The translations under genes and the position numbers were made by a program. Source: Pseudomonas sp. URIL14HWK12:I12 (GTDB lineage: Bacteria; Pseudomonadota; Gammaproteobacteria; Pseudomonadales; Pseudomonadaceae). Taken from it: a DNA stretch of 64,000 bases. Below are positions 38,148-47,557 of this stretch, piece after piece. The DNA is taken from contig NZ_QEQL01000001.1 of NCBI RefSeq assembly GCF_003097135.1, positions 62,001-126,000 on the forward strand, in the 5' to 3' direction. Position 1 is the first letter of the stretch. The number at the start of each line of letters is the position of its first letter. The notes under the pieces were generated by a model, which searched no databases, was not told where the DNA came from, and saw only the letters and a list, made by a program, of their open reading frames with translations.

Positions 38148-39284
38148 ATGAAAATCGTCATCGCCCCCGACTCGTTCAAAGACAGCCTCAGTGCCGCGGG
38201 CGTGGCCCGGGCCATCGCCCAAGGGCTGGGCTCGGTGCTGCCAGGGGCACAGCTGGCTTGTGTGCCGATGGCCGATGGCGGCGAAGGCACACTTGAGGCG
38301 GTGGTGGCCGCTGCGCATGGAGAGGTTCGGCGGCTGACGGTGCAGGGGCCGCTGGGCCAGCCGGCGGACGCTGCCTGGGGCTGGTTGCCAGGTAGTAGCA
38401 CGGCCGTGATCGAAATGGCCGAAGCCAGCGGCTTGCAGTTGTTGGCGTTAGAGGATCGGGACGCCTGCAATACCTCAAGCTTCGGCACTGGCCAATTGAT
38501 CGGGGCGGCGCTGGAAGCGGGCGCTGAGCGAATCGTGTTGGCCATAGGGGGCAGCGCTACCAATGACGGCGGTGCCGGTATGTTGCAGGCACTGGGGCTC
38601 AAGCTGTTCGATGCTCAGGGCGCAATATTGCCGCCAGGTGGGGCTGCGCTGGCCAGGCTTGCCCGGCTCGATGCGGGTGGCCTGGACCGTCGCCTGGCGG
38701 GCGTGGCGTTCGAAGTGGCTGCTGATGTCGACAACCCTCTGTGCGGCGAGCACGGTGCGTCGTGGGTGTTCGGCCCACAAAAAGGCGCCAGCCCTGAGCA
38801 GGTCGAGCGGTTGGATGATGCGCTGGGGTGTTTTGCCGATCAGGTGGCCAAGCTATTGGGTCGCGATCTTCGAGATGAGCCGGGCAGCGGCGCAGCTGGC
38901 GGCATGGGCTTTGCCGCACGCGCATTCTTCGGCGCCCAGTTTCGCCCAGGTGTTGAAGTAGTGGCCGAGCTGGCTGGGCTGGCCGACGCCGTGCAGGGGG
39001 CGGCGCTGGTGATCACCGGGGAGGGGCGTTTCGATGCCCAGACCTTGCGCGGCAAGACGCCGCTGGGGGTGGCTCGCATTGCCCAGGCTGCCGGGGTGCC
39101 CGTGGTCGTGCTGGCAGGCACGCTGGGCCAGGGGTACCAGGCGCTTTATGATCACGGAATCGACGCCGCGTTTTCCCTGGCAGAAGGGCCGATGAGCCTG
39201 GAGCAGGCATGTCGCGAGGCTCCGCGGCTGTTGCGCGAGCGCGCAGCGGATGTTGGGCGCTTATGGCGGCTAGGCACGAAATGA
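38148..39284 (+). CDS. Glycerate kinase (GarK/GlxK family)
   Basis: 378 residues. The start MKIVIAPDSFKDSLSA, the MADGGEGTLEAVV segment near 42, IGGSATNDGGAGM near 132, FGPQKGAS near 212 and ITGEGRFDAQT near 290 are all characteristic of type-2 glycerate kinases. It phosphorylates D-glycerate with ATP, giving 2-phosphoglycerate in this family. The ATG has no close ribosome-binding site (AGGGA is about 13 bases away), so TTG 38139, only four bases after AGGGA, may be used instead. No tartronate or glyoxylate pathway genes adjoin it. Confidence 0.93.
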   Translation: MKIVIAPDSFKDSLSAAGVARAIAQGLGSVLPGAQLACVPMADGGEGTLEAVVAAAHGEVRRLTVQGPLGQPADAAWGWLPGSSTAVIEMAEASGLQLLALEDRDACNTSSFGTGQLIGAALEAGAERIVLAIGGSATNDGGAGMLQALGLKLFDAQGAILPPGGAALARLARLDAGGLDRRLAGVAFEVAADVDNPLCGEHGASWVFGPQKGASPEQVERLDDALGCFADQVAKLLGRDLRDEPGSGAAGGMGFAARAFFGAQFRPGVEVVAELAGLADAVQGAALVITGEGRFDAQTLRGKTPLGVARIAQAAGVPVVVLAGTLGQGYQALYDHGIDAAFSLAEGPMSLEQACREAPRLLRERAADVGRLWRLGTK

Positions 39285-39306
39285 TGCGCCCGCACCCTTA
39301 CAGGTA

Positions 39307-39325
39307 GGCCCGTTGTCGGCGGGCC
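39307..39325. repeat. Short inverted repeat after the glycerate kinase gene
   Basis: A 6-bp stem GGCCCG / CGGGCC with a seven-base loop, between convergent genes. There is no T-run; it could be a weak terminator or a decayed REP-type element. Confidence 0.3.
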
Positions 39326-39372
39326 GGCCTCCCATCGGGTGAACGGCGCGCTGCTTTGCAACCCTTACCGGC

Positions 39373-40554
39373 TCAGGGCGCCACGTTGCCGTTGCGCGCG
39401 TGCCGATACTGGCTCACCGCGTCATAGACGGCCTTGCGCAGCCGATTGATGCCACCCACCGGCCGATGGGCCTCAATGCCGTGCCATGGGCTGAAGGCCA
39501 TGTTGTCACAGGCCAGGTTCTGTTCTGGGCTGTCGAAATCCTGCGCGGGCACTTTGATATGCGCCACGGTCACGAAGGGCGAATCGCTCTGTTTCCATTC
39601 CACACTGGTGTCTTCGAGCGGCATGTAGCGGCTGGCATCCTGCAATTGAATCTGCAAGGCAAAACAGGCGGGCACCCGATCGGCCGAGAGCTGCTGATAA
39701 AGCGCCCCTCGCAGGAAGTTGGGCAGGTCGCGGTTAGGCTTGGGCACGCTGTAGGCCGGGCAGGTGCCTGCCTCAGGCGTGACGCGGAACTTGGCGTTGG
39801 CACCCCCGAACTTGTAGGGCGAAACGGAATAGTAGGTGCCCTGGGTAGGGCTGTCGGGGGCATCGCTCAGGGTCGAAAACGCGATCAGCAGGTGGCGCAC
39901 CTGCCACTGGCGCGGGTCCCATCCCGGGAAAAAAGCCAGCACTTTCTTGCCGTCGGCCTGGGCGGCGATGTTCTGCTGGTATTCGGCCACGTCACTGACG
40001 AAGAAGTTGGGGTGGTTGAACATCACAAAATCCTGTTCCTGGCGAGCCTGCTGGCTGGGAAGCAATTGCGCGCCGGGAACCTGGAGCAGCTTGAGGGCCA
40101 TGCCGCGAGCATCCTGCAGGCTGTCGAACTGTGGGTAGGCGTTGCCGTTGGACAAGCGCATCCAGCCATTCCACGTTTTACCTGGCTCACTGAACACCCC
40201 TTGGCGCAATGCCGGCGGTAGATCGCCGGCCACTTGTACCTGGGCCTGCACGCAGCCGTGAGCCTTGGCGTGTGCGTCGCGCAGGTAGCGGGTGTTTTCC
40301 CTGTGCTGATCGACGATGCGGATCGCCGTCTGGATGATGCTTTGGGTCATCGCCGCCTCACCGGGTGGCACCTGTTCCTGGGCGCTGACCGGGCCGGAGA
40401 ACTTCCAGGCATACCAGGCGGCGCTGGCTGCCCACCCTAGTAAGGCGAGGACCACGAGCCCTAGCAGTAGGCGGCCCAAAAGCCCGCCCAGGCGCAACCA
40501 GAAACGCGCGGCCGACCCCAGCGGGCGGCCAGCGAACAATAGGCGTTGGTTCAT
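39373..40554 (-). CDS. Catalase-like heme protein, membrane-anchored (y4iL/SrpA type)
   Basis: 393 residues. An N-terminal hydrophobic segment (about 20-48) anchors or exports the protein. The body is a compact catalase fold, with HGCVQAQVQVAGDLP near 99 and the C-terminal signature FSPWHGIEAHRPVGGIN at about 354-370. It lacks the length of true catalases; such minimal catalase-like proteins can have peroxidase or organic-hydroperoxide activity. ATG overlaps the stop of the di-heme cytochrome gene by four bases, so the two are translationally coupled and probably act together in the periplasm (inference). Confidence 0.85.
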   Translation of the reverse strand: MNQRLLFAGRPLGSAARFWLRLGGLLGRLLLGLVVLALLGWAASAAWYAWKFSGPVSAQEQVPPGEAAMTQSIIQTAIRIVDQHRENTRYLRDAHAKAHGCVQAQVQVAGDLPPALRQGVFSEPGKTWNGWMRLSNGNAYPQFDSLQDARGMALKLLQVPGAQLLPSQQARQEQDFVMFNHPNFFVSDVAEYQQNIAAQADGKKVLAFFPGWDPRQWQVRHLLIAFSTLSDAPDSPTQGTYYSVSPYKFGGANAKFRVTPEAGTCPAYSVPKPNRDLPNFLRGALYQQLSADRVPACFALQIQLQDASRYMPLEDTSVEWKQSDSPFVTVAHIKVPAQDFDSPEQNLACDNMAFSPWHGIEAHRPVGGINRLRKAVYDAVSQYRHARNGNVAP

Positions 40555-42350
40555 GGCAGGGTTTTCTCCAGTGGGCTGCCCATCACTTTGAGGTATTCAA
40601 CCAATGCCCAGCGTTGGGCGGGCTGCAGCAGAGGGCCGATCACCCCGCGGCCTCGCGGGCCGTCGCGAAATTCATGGCCGCTGTTGTGGTTACCGGTCTG
40701 GCGGGTGTCGTAAAGGAAGCCGCCGGGGAAGGCGCCGGCCTGGTAGCCCACGTGGCGCGGGTCAAATTCGAAATTGCCACGGTAGAAGGTGACGGCGCGC
40801 TCATCCTGAGGGGAAAGCAACTGATAGAGGTTGGGCACCGACCCGTTATGCAGGAACGGCGCGGTGGCCCATACCCCTGCCAGTGGCCGCGCCTTGTAAG
40901 CGCGCATCTCGCGCACGCCGATGGGCAGGTCGAAGCCATTTAGCGCGCCCTGCTGGTCGGCCGGGATGCCGGCGTCACGGTAAGCACGTTGCTCCACGTA
41001 GGCGGTGACCCACGCCAGGCCTTTGGCCACCGATACCTGATGCAGGTCCAGCGGAGGCTGCGGCCCTTGGAATTGGACGTTAAGGGTGGCGAGTTCTTCG
41101 GGCGTCCAAGCCAATGCCGAAAGGTCGTAGCGGCGGTCAGCGATGTTGTCGGCGGCAGTGGGGTCGGTGCCGATCACCGAGGTCGGGATCATCGCGAGGT
41201 CGACCACCGGGCGCGGGCCGTGCTCGTCGACCGCACGCACATGGCACGCTGCGCAATGTTGAGCGAACAGCGCGCGGCCCTCGGCGGCAAGGGGCTTGTC
41301 GACAGCGCCGAGCACGTCTTCTGGCCAGGCCGGCGGAGCCAGGCGCTGTAGGGTGGTTTCGATGGTGTGCAGGTCGTTCACCCGGACACTGGAGGGGTAG
41401 CGCGCCTCGCCCGTCAGCGGTTGCTGGTGTTCGTCGAAAAAGCTCAGGGTAGCCCCCACGCCCAGCGCCTCGCCAATATTGCGGGCCATCGGCTGCTGGG
41501 CCGACCCGTTCCACTGTACCCAGTCGAAGGTCCAGATGCGCCACATCTGCGGGTAATCCACCGGCGCATTGCCGACACGGTAGTTGGCAGGGTCGATGGC
41601 ATCGCCAAAAGCGGCATTGGCAATGCGTGCGAAGGCGTCTGTGCGGCCGGGCCCCTCTTGGGTAGGGTAGAGGCCGCGATGAGTATCGTTCCAGGCCGCG
41701 TGGGCAAAACGGTCAAGTGAAGCCTTCATGGCCTGGCGCAGTGCGCGGCGCTCGGCTTCGCCGCTGCCGGCCGGCAACACGTCGGCAGCGAAGGCGTTGA
41801 ATTTCCAGGGCAGGTAATAGGTGGCCGCCAGGCTGGCGACCAACGCTTGGCCAAAGCTGCCACCGCGCAGTGTGGGCACTGTGGAAGGCAGCACATGCTG
41901 AGCGGGGCCCCCGTCAATGCGCACGGCCGTGCCGTTGTAGCGCAGCTCGCCGGTGTGGCAGGCCGAGCAGGTGATGTCCAGATAACTCACCTGATCCGCT
42001 TCGGTATGGCGTGTAAAGCCGACCGGCAAGTGATCCGGGTTCGCGGCGCTGGCGTTGGGGTCGAGCAGAAAGCCAAAACGCCCCATATTCTCTGGCGCTG
42101 CAAAGCGCGCGTCGGAAAACGGCTGGCGCAGGTGCACGAACCAGTCATAACGCAAGCCTTTGACCTGCGCGCCCTGGGGGGTGAAATACCAGGTCTGGCG
42201 GTCGGCCTCGCTCCATTGATCCAGGTAGCGCACATCCTTGGCGGGCTGCCAGGCAGGAAGATTGGGATGGGCGATGTACCACAGCACTACGCCCAAGGCG
42301 AGCAGGGCAAGCAGCAACAGGCACAGAAAAGCGCGACGCAACAGGCGCAT
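40551..42350 (-). CDS. Exported di-heme cytochrome c (CcpA/MauG/RoxA-like superfamily)
   Basis: 599 residues from ATG 42350, with AAGGA nine bases before it. An N-terminal hydrophobic helix (about 4-28) directs export. Two covalent heme sites are present: CSACH near residue 127 and CAACH near 367. Spacing and the flanking HTGEL and HVR sequences suit the di-heme peroxidase-like superfamily, but the protein is much longer than a standard cytochrome c peroxidase (about 330), nearer in size to RoxA-like oxygenases. The substrate is unknown. First gene of a two-gene operon with the catalase-like protein. Confidence 0.85.
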   Translation of the reverse strand: MRLLRRAFLCLLLLALLALGVVLWYIAHPNLPAWQPAKDVRYLDQWSEADRQTWYFTPQGAQVKGLRYDWFVHLRQPFSDARFAAPENMGRFGFLLDPNASAANPDHLPVGFTRHTEADQVSYLDITCSACHTGELRYNGTAVRIDGGPAQHVLPSTVPTLRGGSFGQALVASLAATYYLPWKFNAFAADVLPAGSGEAERRALRQAMKASLDRFAHAAWNDTHRGLYPTQEGPGRTDAFARIANAAFGDAIDPANYRVGNAPVDYPQMWRIWTFDWVQWNGSAQQPMARNIGEALGVGATLSFFDEHQQPLTGEARYPSSVRVNDLHTIETTLQRLAPPAWPEDVLGAVDKPLAAEGRALFAQHCAACHVRAVDEHGPRPVVDLAMIPTSVIGTDPTAADNIADRRYDLSALAWTPEELATLNVQFQGPQPPLDLHQVSVAKGLAWVTAYVEQRAYRDAGIPADQQGALNGFDLPIGVREMRAYKARPLAGVWATAPFLHNGSVPNLYQLLSPQDERAVTFYRGNFEFDPRHVGYQAGAFPGGFLYDTRQTGNHNSGHEFRDGPRGRGVIGPLLQPAQRWALVEYLKVMGSPLEKTLP

Positions 42351-42439
42351 GGGTGGCAATCCTTGGCAACAGGGCGCCTGTTATGCCTCAAGCGCGCCGT
42401 AGTGGCAAGTGGCTTTACCCCTGCGCCCGCCGTGGAGAT

Positions 42440-42469
42440 TGCGCGTAGGCCATCGCCTGCCTACGCGCA
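42440..42469 (-). terminator. Inverted repeat downstream of the RTX hydrolase gene
   Basis: An 11-bp perfect stem TGCGCGTAGGC / GCCTACGCGCA with an eight-base loop, 17 bp past the stop of the 1,086-residue gene. It has no T-run, so it is only a probable terminator. Confidence 0.45.
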
Positions 42470-42485
42470 GCTGACCAAGCTTCCC

Positions 42486-45400
42486 TCAGCTGGTGAAATC
42501 CGAAGCGCTCAACGCTTTGACGCCGGTCAGCTGGATTTCGAACTCGGCGGCGCCGTCGGCATTGGTGCTGCCGTAAAGCACGCCGTTTTCAAAGCGCAGC
42601 TGATGGGTGGCATCGGCGTCGAAGGCCTGGCTGCCGATGAAGGTGAAATTGCCCAGCGCCGTCAGGTCGATCTGGTCGTGCTCAGCGCTCTTGAAGCCTA
42701 CGATCTGGTCCCGAGCGCTGCCGCAGCCCATATCGGCCAGGCTAGTGAACACGTAGGTGTCGGCCCCGCTACCGCCGGTCAGTGTATCGGTACCGGCACC
42801 GCCCACGAGCCGGTCATCCCCGCCGCCCCCGATCAGTGCATCGTTGCCTGCGCCCCCTTCGAGCACGTTATTGCCGCTATTGCCCGTAAGGGTGTCGTCG
42901 TACTGGCTACCGATCAGGTTTTCCATGTTCTTGATCGAGTCGGTACCCGAGCCGCCGGTGGCCTGGGCCTTGGTGGTGGCCAGGCTCAGGGTGATGCCTG
43001 AATGGGCCAGCGCGTAGCTGAGGGTGTCATTGCCGGTACGGCCGTCGATCAGGTTGTCACCGCTGCCAGCCACGATCAGGTTGTCCAGGGTGTTGCCGGT
43101 GCCGTTGGCAGCGGTGTCGCTGTCGATCACGAGAATCTCGGTGTTGGCGGCCAGGGTGTAGGCGGCCAGGCGGCTGTAGACGGTGTCGATGCCGCCGGTA
43201 GCCGAGTCTGCATTGGTTTCGATCACCGCGTCGTCGATGTCGTCGACGTAGTAGATGTCCGAGCCGTTGCCGCCAGTCATGCTGTCGGCACCTGCGCCGC
43301 CGTCGATCACGTTGTCATTGGCGTTGCCGATGATGAAGTTTCGCAAGGCGTTACCGGTGCCGTTGATGGCCGATACCCCGGTCAGCTCAAGGTGCTCCAG
43401 GTTGTCGCCCAGCACCCAGCTGACACTGCTTTTGACCGTGTCGATCTGTTTATCGTCGGGGTTGGTTTCCACCACGGTGTCGCCGGCGTTGTCGACGATA
43501 TAGGTGTCGTTGCCATCTTTGCCTTCCATGTGGTCGGCGCCCAGGTCACCGTCGAGGGTATCGTTCTGGTCGGTGCCTACCAGGCTGTCGTCTTCGTCGG
43601 TCCCATGAATGTAGTGGCCCTGGTGGCTGGCGGCCTCATCGAAAATTGCCTGCACGCTGTTGTTGTCGTCCGGGTTGCCCTGGAAACCCATGTGATTGGC
43701 GATGTAGTCGGCCAGGCGCTGGCCAACGATCTCATCTGACTCTTCGTGCAGGTGCCAGACGTCATCTGGGTAGGTGGTGGGGTCGACTTCATAACGCAGT
43801 GGCAGGTCGCTGTAGTCAACGGCCAGGTGCACATCACCGCGCTCGGCTGCCATCTGCTGCTGGGCTTCGCGCACGGCCGCCACTCCGGCCTCGATGCTTT
43901 GGATCTTGTCTTCGGTATAGCCCCGTGCACTGGCCGCCTCGGCTTGGTAGCGGCCGGTTTCCATCAGGTAGATATCGAAGTCGCCCAGTTGCTGATGCAG
44001 GTAATCGAAGACTTTCAGCGTATCTGCCTTGTACTGCGCAGCGGCAGCCACTGGGTCGTCCGCCCGGGCTATTTCCTGGGCGCCTTGCTCGCCCTGGCCC
44101 CAGACGATGCCCATGGTCACCTGATCGATGGCCGTCAGGCTGGCCAGTTGTTCCTTGAGCAAGCCTACGGCACGCAGCAGCAGCGGGCCAGGTTGGTTGG
44201 TGTCGGCGTACCACCAGGTCAGCGCCTGGTCTTCGGCTGAAGCGGTGGAGTAGCCCGAGACGGTGCTGCCGCCGATAGCGATGTCGATGTCATTGCCATC
44301 GGCGTCCTTGAATTGGCTGCGAACATCGTAGCCGGTGTAACGCGCCAGGTCCTTGACCATTTCGCTGATGCCCGACTGGTCATCGTCTTCGGTCATGCGC
44401 ATCAGGCGCGCGTTGGATTGGCCGAGGGTGGGCAGGTACAGGATCGGCTGCGCATCGCGTTCGGCGAATACGAAGTCGCTGGCGCTGAGCTGGCCGAGCA
44501 GGTTGCCTGCTAGCGCTACCTCGAAGCGCTGGCCGCTAGGGTCTGCGCTGGCAGACTTGATGTAGGTTTTGCTGCCATCGTCGTTCAGGGTCAGGTAGAG
44601 GGTATGGTTCTGGCCGTCGCCCAAGCCGGTGAAGCCCAGCGCACTGACATCGATTTTGTCCTGGCCTGGAGTGAAGTCCTGGATTGTGTCGGTTGCGGTG
44701 ATGCCACCAGTGCTGTAGTCACGGTAGCTGTCGCCCAAGGCACTGAAGGTGAAGGTGTCGGCGCCGCTGCCGCCGTAGAGGTTGTCGCGCCCCGCGCCAC
44801 CGTCCAGCGTATCGTCTCCGGCGCCACCTTTGAGGGTGTCATTGTCGCCCAGGCCCAGCAGCAGTTCGCTGCCATCGGTACCCACGAGCGTGTCCTGGCC
44901 GGTGGTGCCGACGATCGCGCCGGATGGCGTGTCGGCCACCGATATCTGAAACACGTCGCTGACCGATGCGCCGAGTGCATCGGTCGCGTTGACCAGCAAG
45001 CTGTAGTTGCCTGCCGCCTCACCGCTGGGGGTGCCGCTGAAGGTACGGGTTACCGGGTCGAAGGCCAGCCACTCGGGAAGGGCACTGCCATCGGCCAGGG
45101 AGGCGCTGTAGGTAAGGCCGTCGCCGTCAGGGTCGCTGAATGCACTTTCAGGAATCTGGTAGGTAAAAGCCACCTGCTCGCGGGCATCGGCGTCACTGAG
45201 TGGCTGGTCCAGCACGGGGGCGTGATTGGCCGGAACAACAGGCACGAACAGTACGTTATCGGCGTTTAGGCTACCGACCAGGTTGCCCTGCAGCGCGATC
45301 TCGAACCGATTGCCGTTGGCATCAGCCTGGCGGTCTTTGAGGTAGGTGCGGTCCAGGCTCGCGTTGTACACCAACTGCAAGGTGCCATCCAAACCGCTGC

Positions 45401-45746
45401 CGAAGCCGCTGTAACCCAATGCAGAGAGGTCGAGCTGGTCCTGGCTGGGGTTGAAATCGGTGATCAGATCAGCCTGCGACGTGCTGGCGGTGCGGTAGCT
45501 GTCGGTGACGGCCTCATATCGGAAGGTATCGTGGCCGTCGCCACCGGTCAGGCGGTCTGCACCGCCAGCGCCGATCAAGGTTTCATCGGCGCCGCTGCCA
45601 GTGAGCTTGTCATTGGCCTGTGTGCCGCGCAGCACCAGGGCATCACTGGCTGGCGCTTGGTTGGCAGGTACGTAATAGGAGGCGAACTGCTCGCCGAGGC
45701 TGGCACCTACGGCGTCGCTGAGCAGGGTTTTTACGAGGGATATCAC
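42486..45746 (-). CDS. RTX-repeat protein with central GQSN-type (SGNH/acetylesterase) hydrolase domain
   Basis: 1,086 residues from a GTG preceded at seven bases by GGAGG. Order of parts: R-like module (about 40-170, GGDGHDTF and DLITDF), an Ig/cadherin-like domain (about 175-275, with FSDPDGDGLTYSASL), second R-like module (about 280-430), hydrolase domain (about 435-685), then a long run of GGxGxDxxx calcium-binding repeats to the C-terminus. The hydrolase part has LPTLGQSNAR (nucleophile Ser of the GQSN block, near 440), VWGQGEQGA near 549 and DDVWHLHEESD near 662, which supplies the Asp-x-x-His pair. No Sec signal is present; with the RTX repeats this implies type I secretion. By analogy with PsmE of P. 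syringae it may deacetylate alginate (inference). Confidence 0.82.
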   Translation of the reverse strand: MISLVKTLLSDAVGASLGEQFASYYVPANQAPASDALVLRGTQANDKLTGSGADETLIGAGGADRLTGGDGHDTFRYEAVTDSYRTASTSQADLITDFNPSQDQLDLSALGYSGFGSGLDGTLQLVYNASLDRTYLKDRQADANGNRFEIALQGNLVGSLNADNVLFVPVVPANHAPVLDQPLSDADAREQVAFTYQIPESAFSDPDGDGLTYSASLADGSALPEWLAFDPVTRTFSGTPSGEAAGNYSLLVNATDALGASVSDVFQISVADTPSGAIVGTTGQDTLVGTDGSELLLGLGDNDTLKGGAGDDTLDGGAGRDNLYGGSGADTFTFSALGDSYRDYSTGGITATDTIQDFTPGQDKIDVSALGFTGLGDGQNHTLYLTLNDDGSKTYIKSASADPSGQRFEVALAGNLLGQLSASDFVFAERDAQPILYLPTLGQSNARLMRMTEDDDQSGISEMVKDLARYTGYDVRSQFKDADGNDIDIAIGGSTVSGYSTASAEDQALTWWYADTNQPGPLLLRAVGLLKEQLASLTAIDQVTMGIVWGQGEQGAQEIARADDPVAAAAQYKADTLKVFDYLHQQLGDFDIYLMETGRYQAEAASARGYTEDKIQSIEAGVAAVREAQQQMAAERGDVHLAVDYSDLPLRYEVDPTTYPDDVWHLHEESDEIVGQRLADYIANHMGFQGNPDDNNSVQAIFDEAASHQGHYIHGTDEDDSLVGTDQNDTLDGDLGADHMEGKDGNDTYIVDNAGDTVVETNPDDKQIDTVKSSVSWVLGDNLEHLELTGVSAINGTGNALRNFIIGNANDNVIDGGAGADSMTGGNGSDIYYVDDIDDAVIETNADSATGGIDTVYSRLAAYTLAANTEILVIDSDTAANGTGNTLDNLIVAGSGDNLIDGRTGNDTLSYALAHSGITLSLATTKAQATGGSGTDSIKNMENLIGSQYDDTLTGNSGNNVLEGGAGNDALIGGGGDDRLVGGAGTDTLTGGSGADTYVFTSLADMGCGSARDQIVGFKSAEHDQIDLTALGNFTFIGSQAFDADATHQLRFENGVLYGSTNADGAAEFEIQLTGVKALSASDFTS

Positions 45747-46008
45747 GGTGTTACCTCCATGTTAACGCCCCCTGAGCACGGGGTTCGCAGTGCCTGTATG
45801 ACACGAAGCATTGGAGGTAATGCGACCATTCGTCAAAATTCAGTCCTTTTCAAGACGAGCGGTCGTAAGTGCGGTTTTTACGGTATTAATTTGACGCTCC
45901 GCGTCCGGCAGGTCTTCTGTCAGCGAGTGAGAATTTTTCTCTGAACCTCGGTTTTGTCGACGCAGTCACACTTTCGTACCTATACCGGTGCTTCAAAGGA
46001 GATGAACG

Positions 46009-46239
46009 ATGGGCAGCTACCGTATCCGGCCCTGGAGAGAAGGATGGGCATTATTCGAAGAGGACCGGGCCGAGCCCATGGCCGAGGCAGAGGCATTGCA
46101 TGAGGTGATGGGGGTGGCTGAGCAGGTAATCGGCGACCGGCGCATGTCGGTACAGATCCGCTACCGCCACGGCGCGCCGGATGAGTTTTGCCTGCAGGCC
46201 AAAGAGCGGGAAGTGCACGACTCGGTGTCACCCTGCTAG
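46009..46239 (+). CDS. Small hypothetical protein (76 aa)
   Basis: A 76-residue ORF with a strong AAGGAG seven bases before the ATG. The sequence begins YRIRPWREGWALFEED and continues with a predicted helix (AEAEALHEVMGVAEQV) and a strand pair (SVQIRYRHGAPDEF), the pattern of small DUF2188-like proteins, but I am not certain of the family. The region 45747-46008 between it and the RTX gene is 262 bp of divergent promoter sequence. Its end overlaps the frameshifted phosphatase gene by 12 bp. Confidence 0.62.
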   Translation: MGSYRIRPWREGWALFEEDRAEPMAEAEALHEVMGVAEQVIGDRRMSVQIRYRHGAPDEFCLQAKEREVHDSVSPC

Positions 46240-46753
46240 CAAAAGCTTCCAATGCCCGCGCCGGCTCAGGCGTACGCAGCTCAAGGGTGCGATGTCGAGG
46301 CGATTGAATCGCTGTGCCTCGGCGCCCAGGGCATGCAGCAGGGCGGCCCGAATGACACCTGGGTGGGTCACTGCGCTGTAGGTTCCGGGCTCAAGTGCAT
46401 TCATCCACCCTGCAAGGCGGGCCACTGATTCGATAACCGATTTCCCTCCGTGGCCTTTGAAGGCGGGGTCTGACAACCAGCGCGCGAGCGCCTCTGGCTC
46501 GGTGCGTGCCAATTGGCTTAATGCCTGGCCCCGCCAGCGGCCCGGGTCCACTTCCCTCAACGCCTGGCATACATGGTAAACGCCCAGCAATGCGGCACTC
46601 TCCCGTGTTCGCTTCAGGGCCGCACAGCAATTGTCCCGTGCCATGCAACGGCGGGGCATAAGGTTCCAGCAGAGGCTCATCGTCAGCAACGTAACCACGT
46701 TTCTGCGCAAGCGTCGGGCCATGGCAGATCAAGGTCAGCTGGGTAGTGTCCAA
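46228..46753 (-). pseudogene. Histidine phosphatase family protein, interrupted by a frameshift
   Basis: Two overlapping frames join into one phosphoglycerate-mutase-like protein. The first (from TTG 46753, after AAGGAAC) gives TQLTLICHGPTLAQKRG, the phospho-His block, and runs to CGPE. The second supplies RTRESAALLG, LREVDPGRWRGQALSQL (conserved Glu), and TYSAVTHPGVIRAALLHALG, with the second catalytic His. Removing one A of the minus-strand GAAGCG (plus-strand T at 46613-46614) restores CGPERTRESAALLG and a full-length protein of about 174 residues. So there is a +1 insertion, or a sequencing error. The family acts on phosphate esters; cobC-like enzymes are included, which is notable given cobE/cobM 8 kb away. 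Confidence 0.75.
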
Positions 46754-46831
46754 AACATCTGTTCCTTTTTCAGGTCTGAAGCGGGCATGGCGCGTATCGT
46801 CGCGCAGTTTATTCCAGCCCGAGGCCGCCCT

Positions 46832-47557
46832 ATGAAGCCATTGCTTGCCCTGTTTGCTCTGTTGTTGCTAAGTGCTACCGCGCGTGCTCAGCCGGTGCTT
46901 CAAACCGACCTGCCATTGAAGTACCTCGTTCAAACCGGCGCCCAGCCGGCCCGTGAGCCGCTGGTAATCTTCCTGCACGGCTACGGTAGCAACGAAGAGG
47001 ATCTGTTCACGCTGCGTCAGGGGTTGCCCGCGGATTACACCTATTTGTCAGCCAGGGCGCCCCTGCAAATGAGCGACGGTGGCTACAAGTGGTTCAGCTC
47101 GGTTCCAGGGGCCCCGGAATACGACGCGGTCCCCGAAGACCTAGCCAGCAGCGAACAACGGCTGGTCGCCTTTGTCACACAAGCCCAACGCAAATACGGC
47201 GTCGACGCCCGCCATACCTATCTGATTGGCTTCAGCCAAGGCGCGATCATCAGCTACCAGGTACTGCTCAAGGCACCCGGGCTTGCTGCAGGCTTCGCCG
47301 CCCTGAGCGGAAAGATGCTGCCTGCGTTACGTAACGCCCTGCCTCATGCCGAAGGGCAAGCTAACCTGAAGGTCTTCATTGGCCATGGTACTGCCGACTC
47401 TGTATTGCCTTATGCGACGGCGCCTCGAGACCAAGCCCTATTAGGAAAGCTCGGCATCGAAGCCCAATTTCATGCCTACCCCAGCATGGACCACACCGTC
47501 AGCCAGCGTGAACTTAACGACCTGTCGGATTGGCTGCGGGCGTCGGTAGGAGACTAA
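46832..47557 (+). CDS. Exported phospholipase/carboxylesterase-type alpha/beta hydrolase
   Basis: 241 residues from ATG 46832, with GAGG eight bases before it. A clear signal peptide (MKPLLALFALLLLSATARA) directs it to the periplasm or outside. Catalytic features: LVIFLHGYGSNEED near 47, nucleophile elbow LIGFSQGAII near 137, the Asp of GHGTADSVLPY near 192 and the His of SMDHTVS near 222. The family hydrolyses carboxylic esters or lysophospholipids. It is divergent from the broken phosphatase gene. The longer open frame to 46631 is not used. Confidence 0.88.
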   Translation: MKPLLALFALLLLSATARAQPVLQTDLPLKYLVQTGAQPAREPLVIFLHGYGSNEEDLFTLRQGLPADYTYLSARAPLQMSDGGYKWFSSVPGAPEYDAVPEDLASSEQRLVAFVTQAQRKYGVDARHTYLIGFSQGAIISYQVLLKAPGLAAGFAALSGKMLPALRNALPHAEGQANLKVFIGHGTADSVLPYATAPRDQALLGKLGIEAQFHAYPSMDHTVSQRELNDLSDWLRASVGD

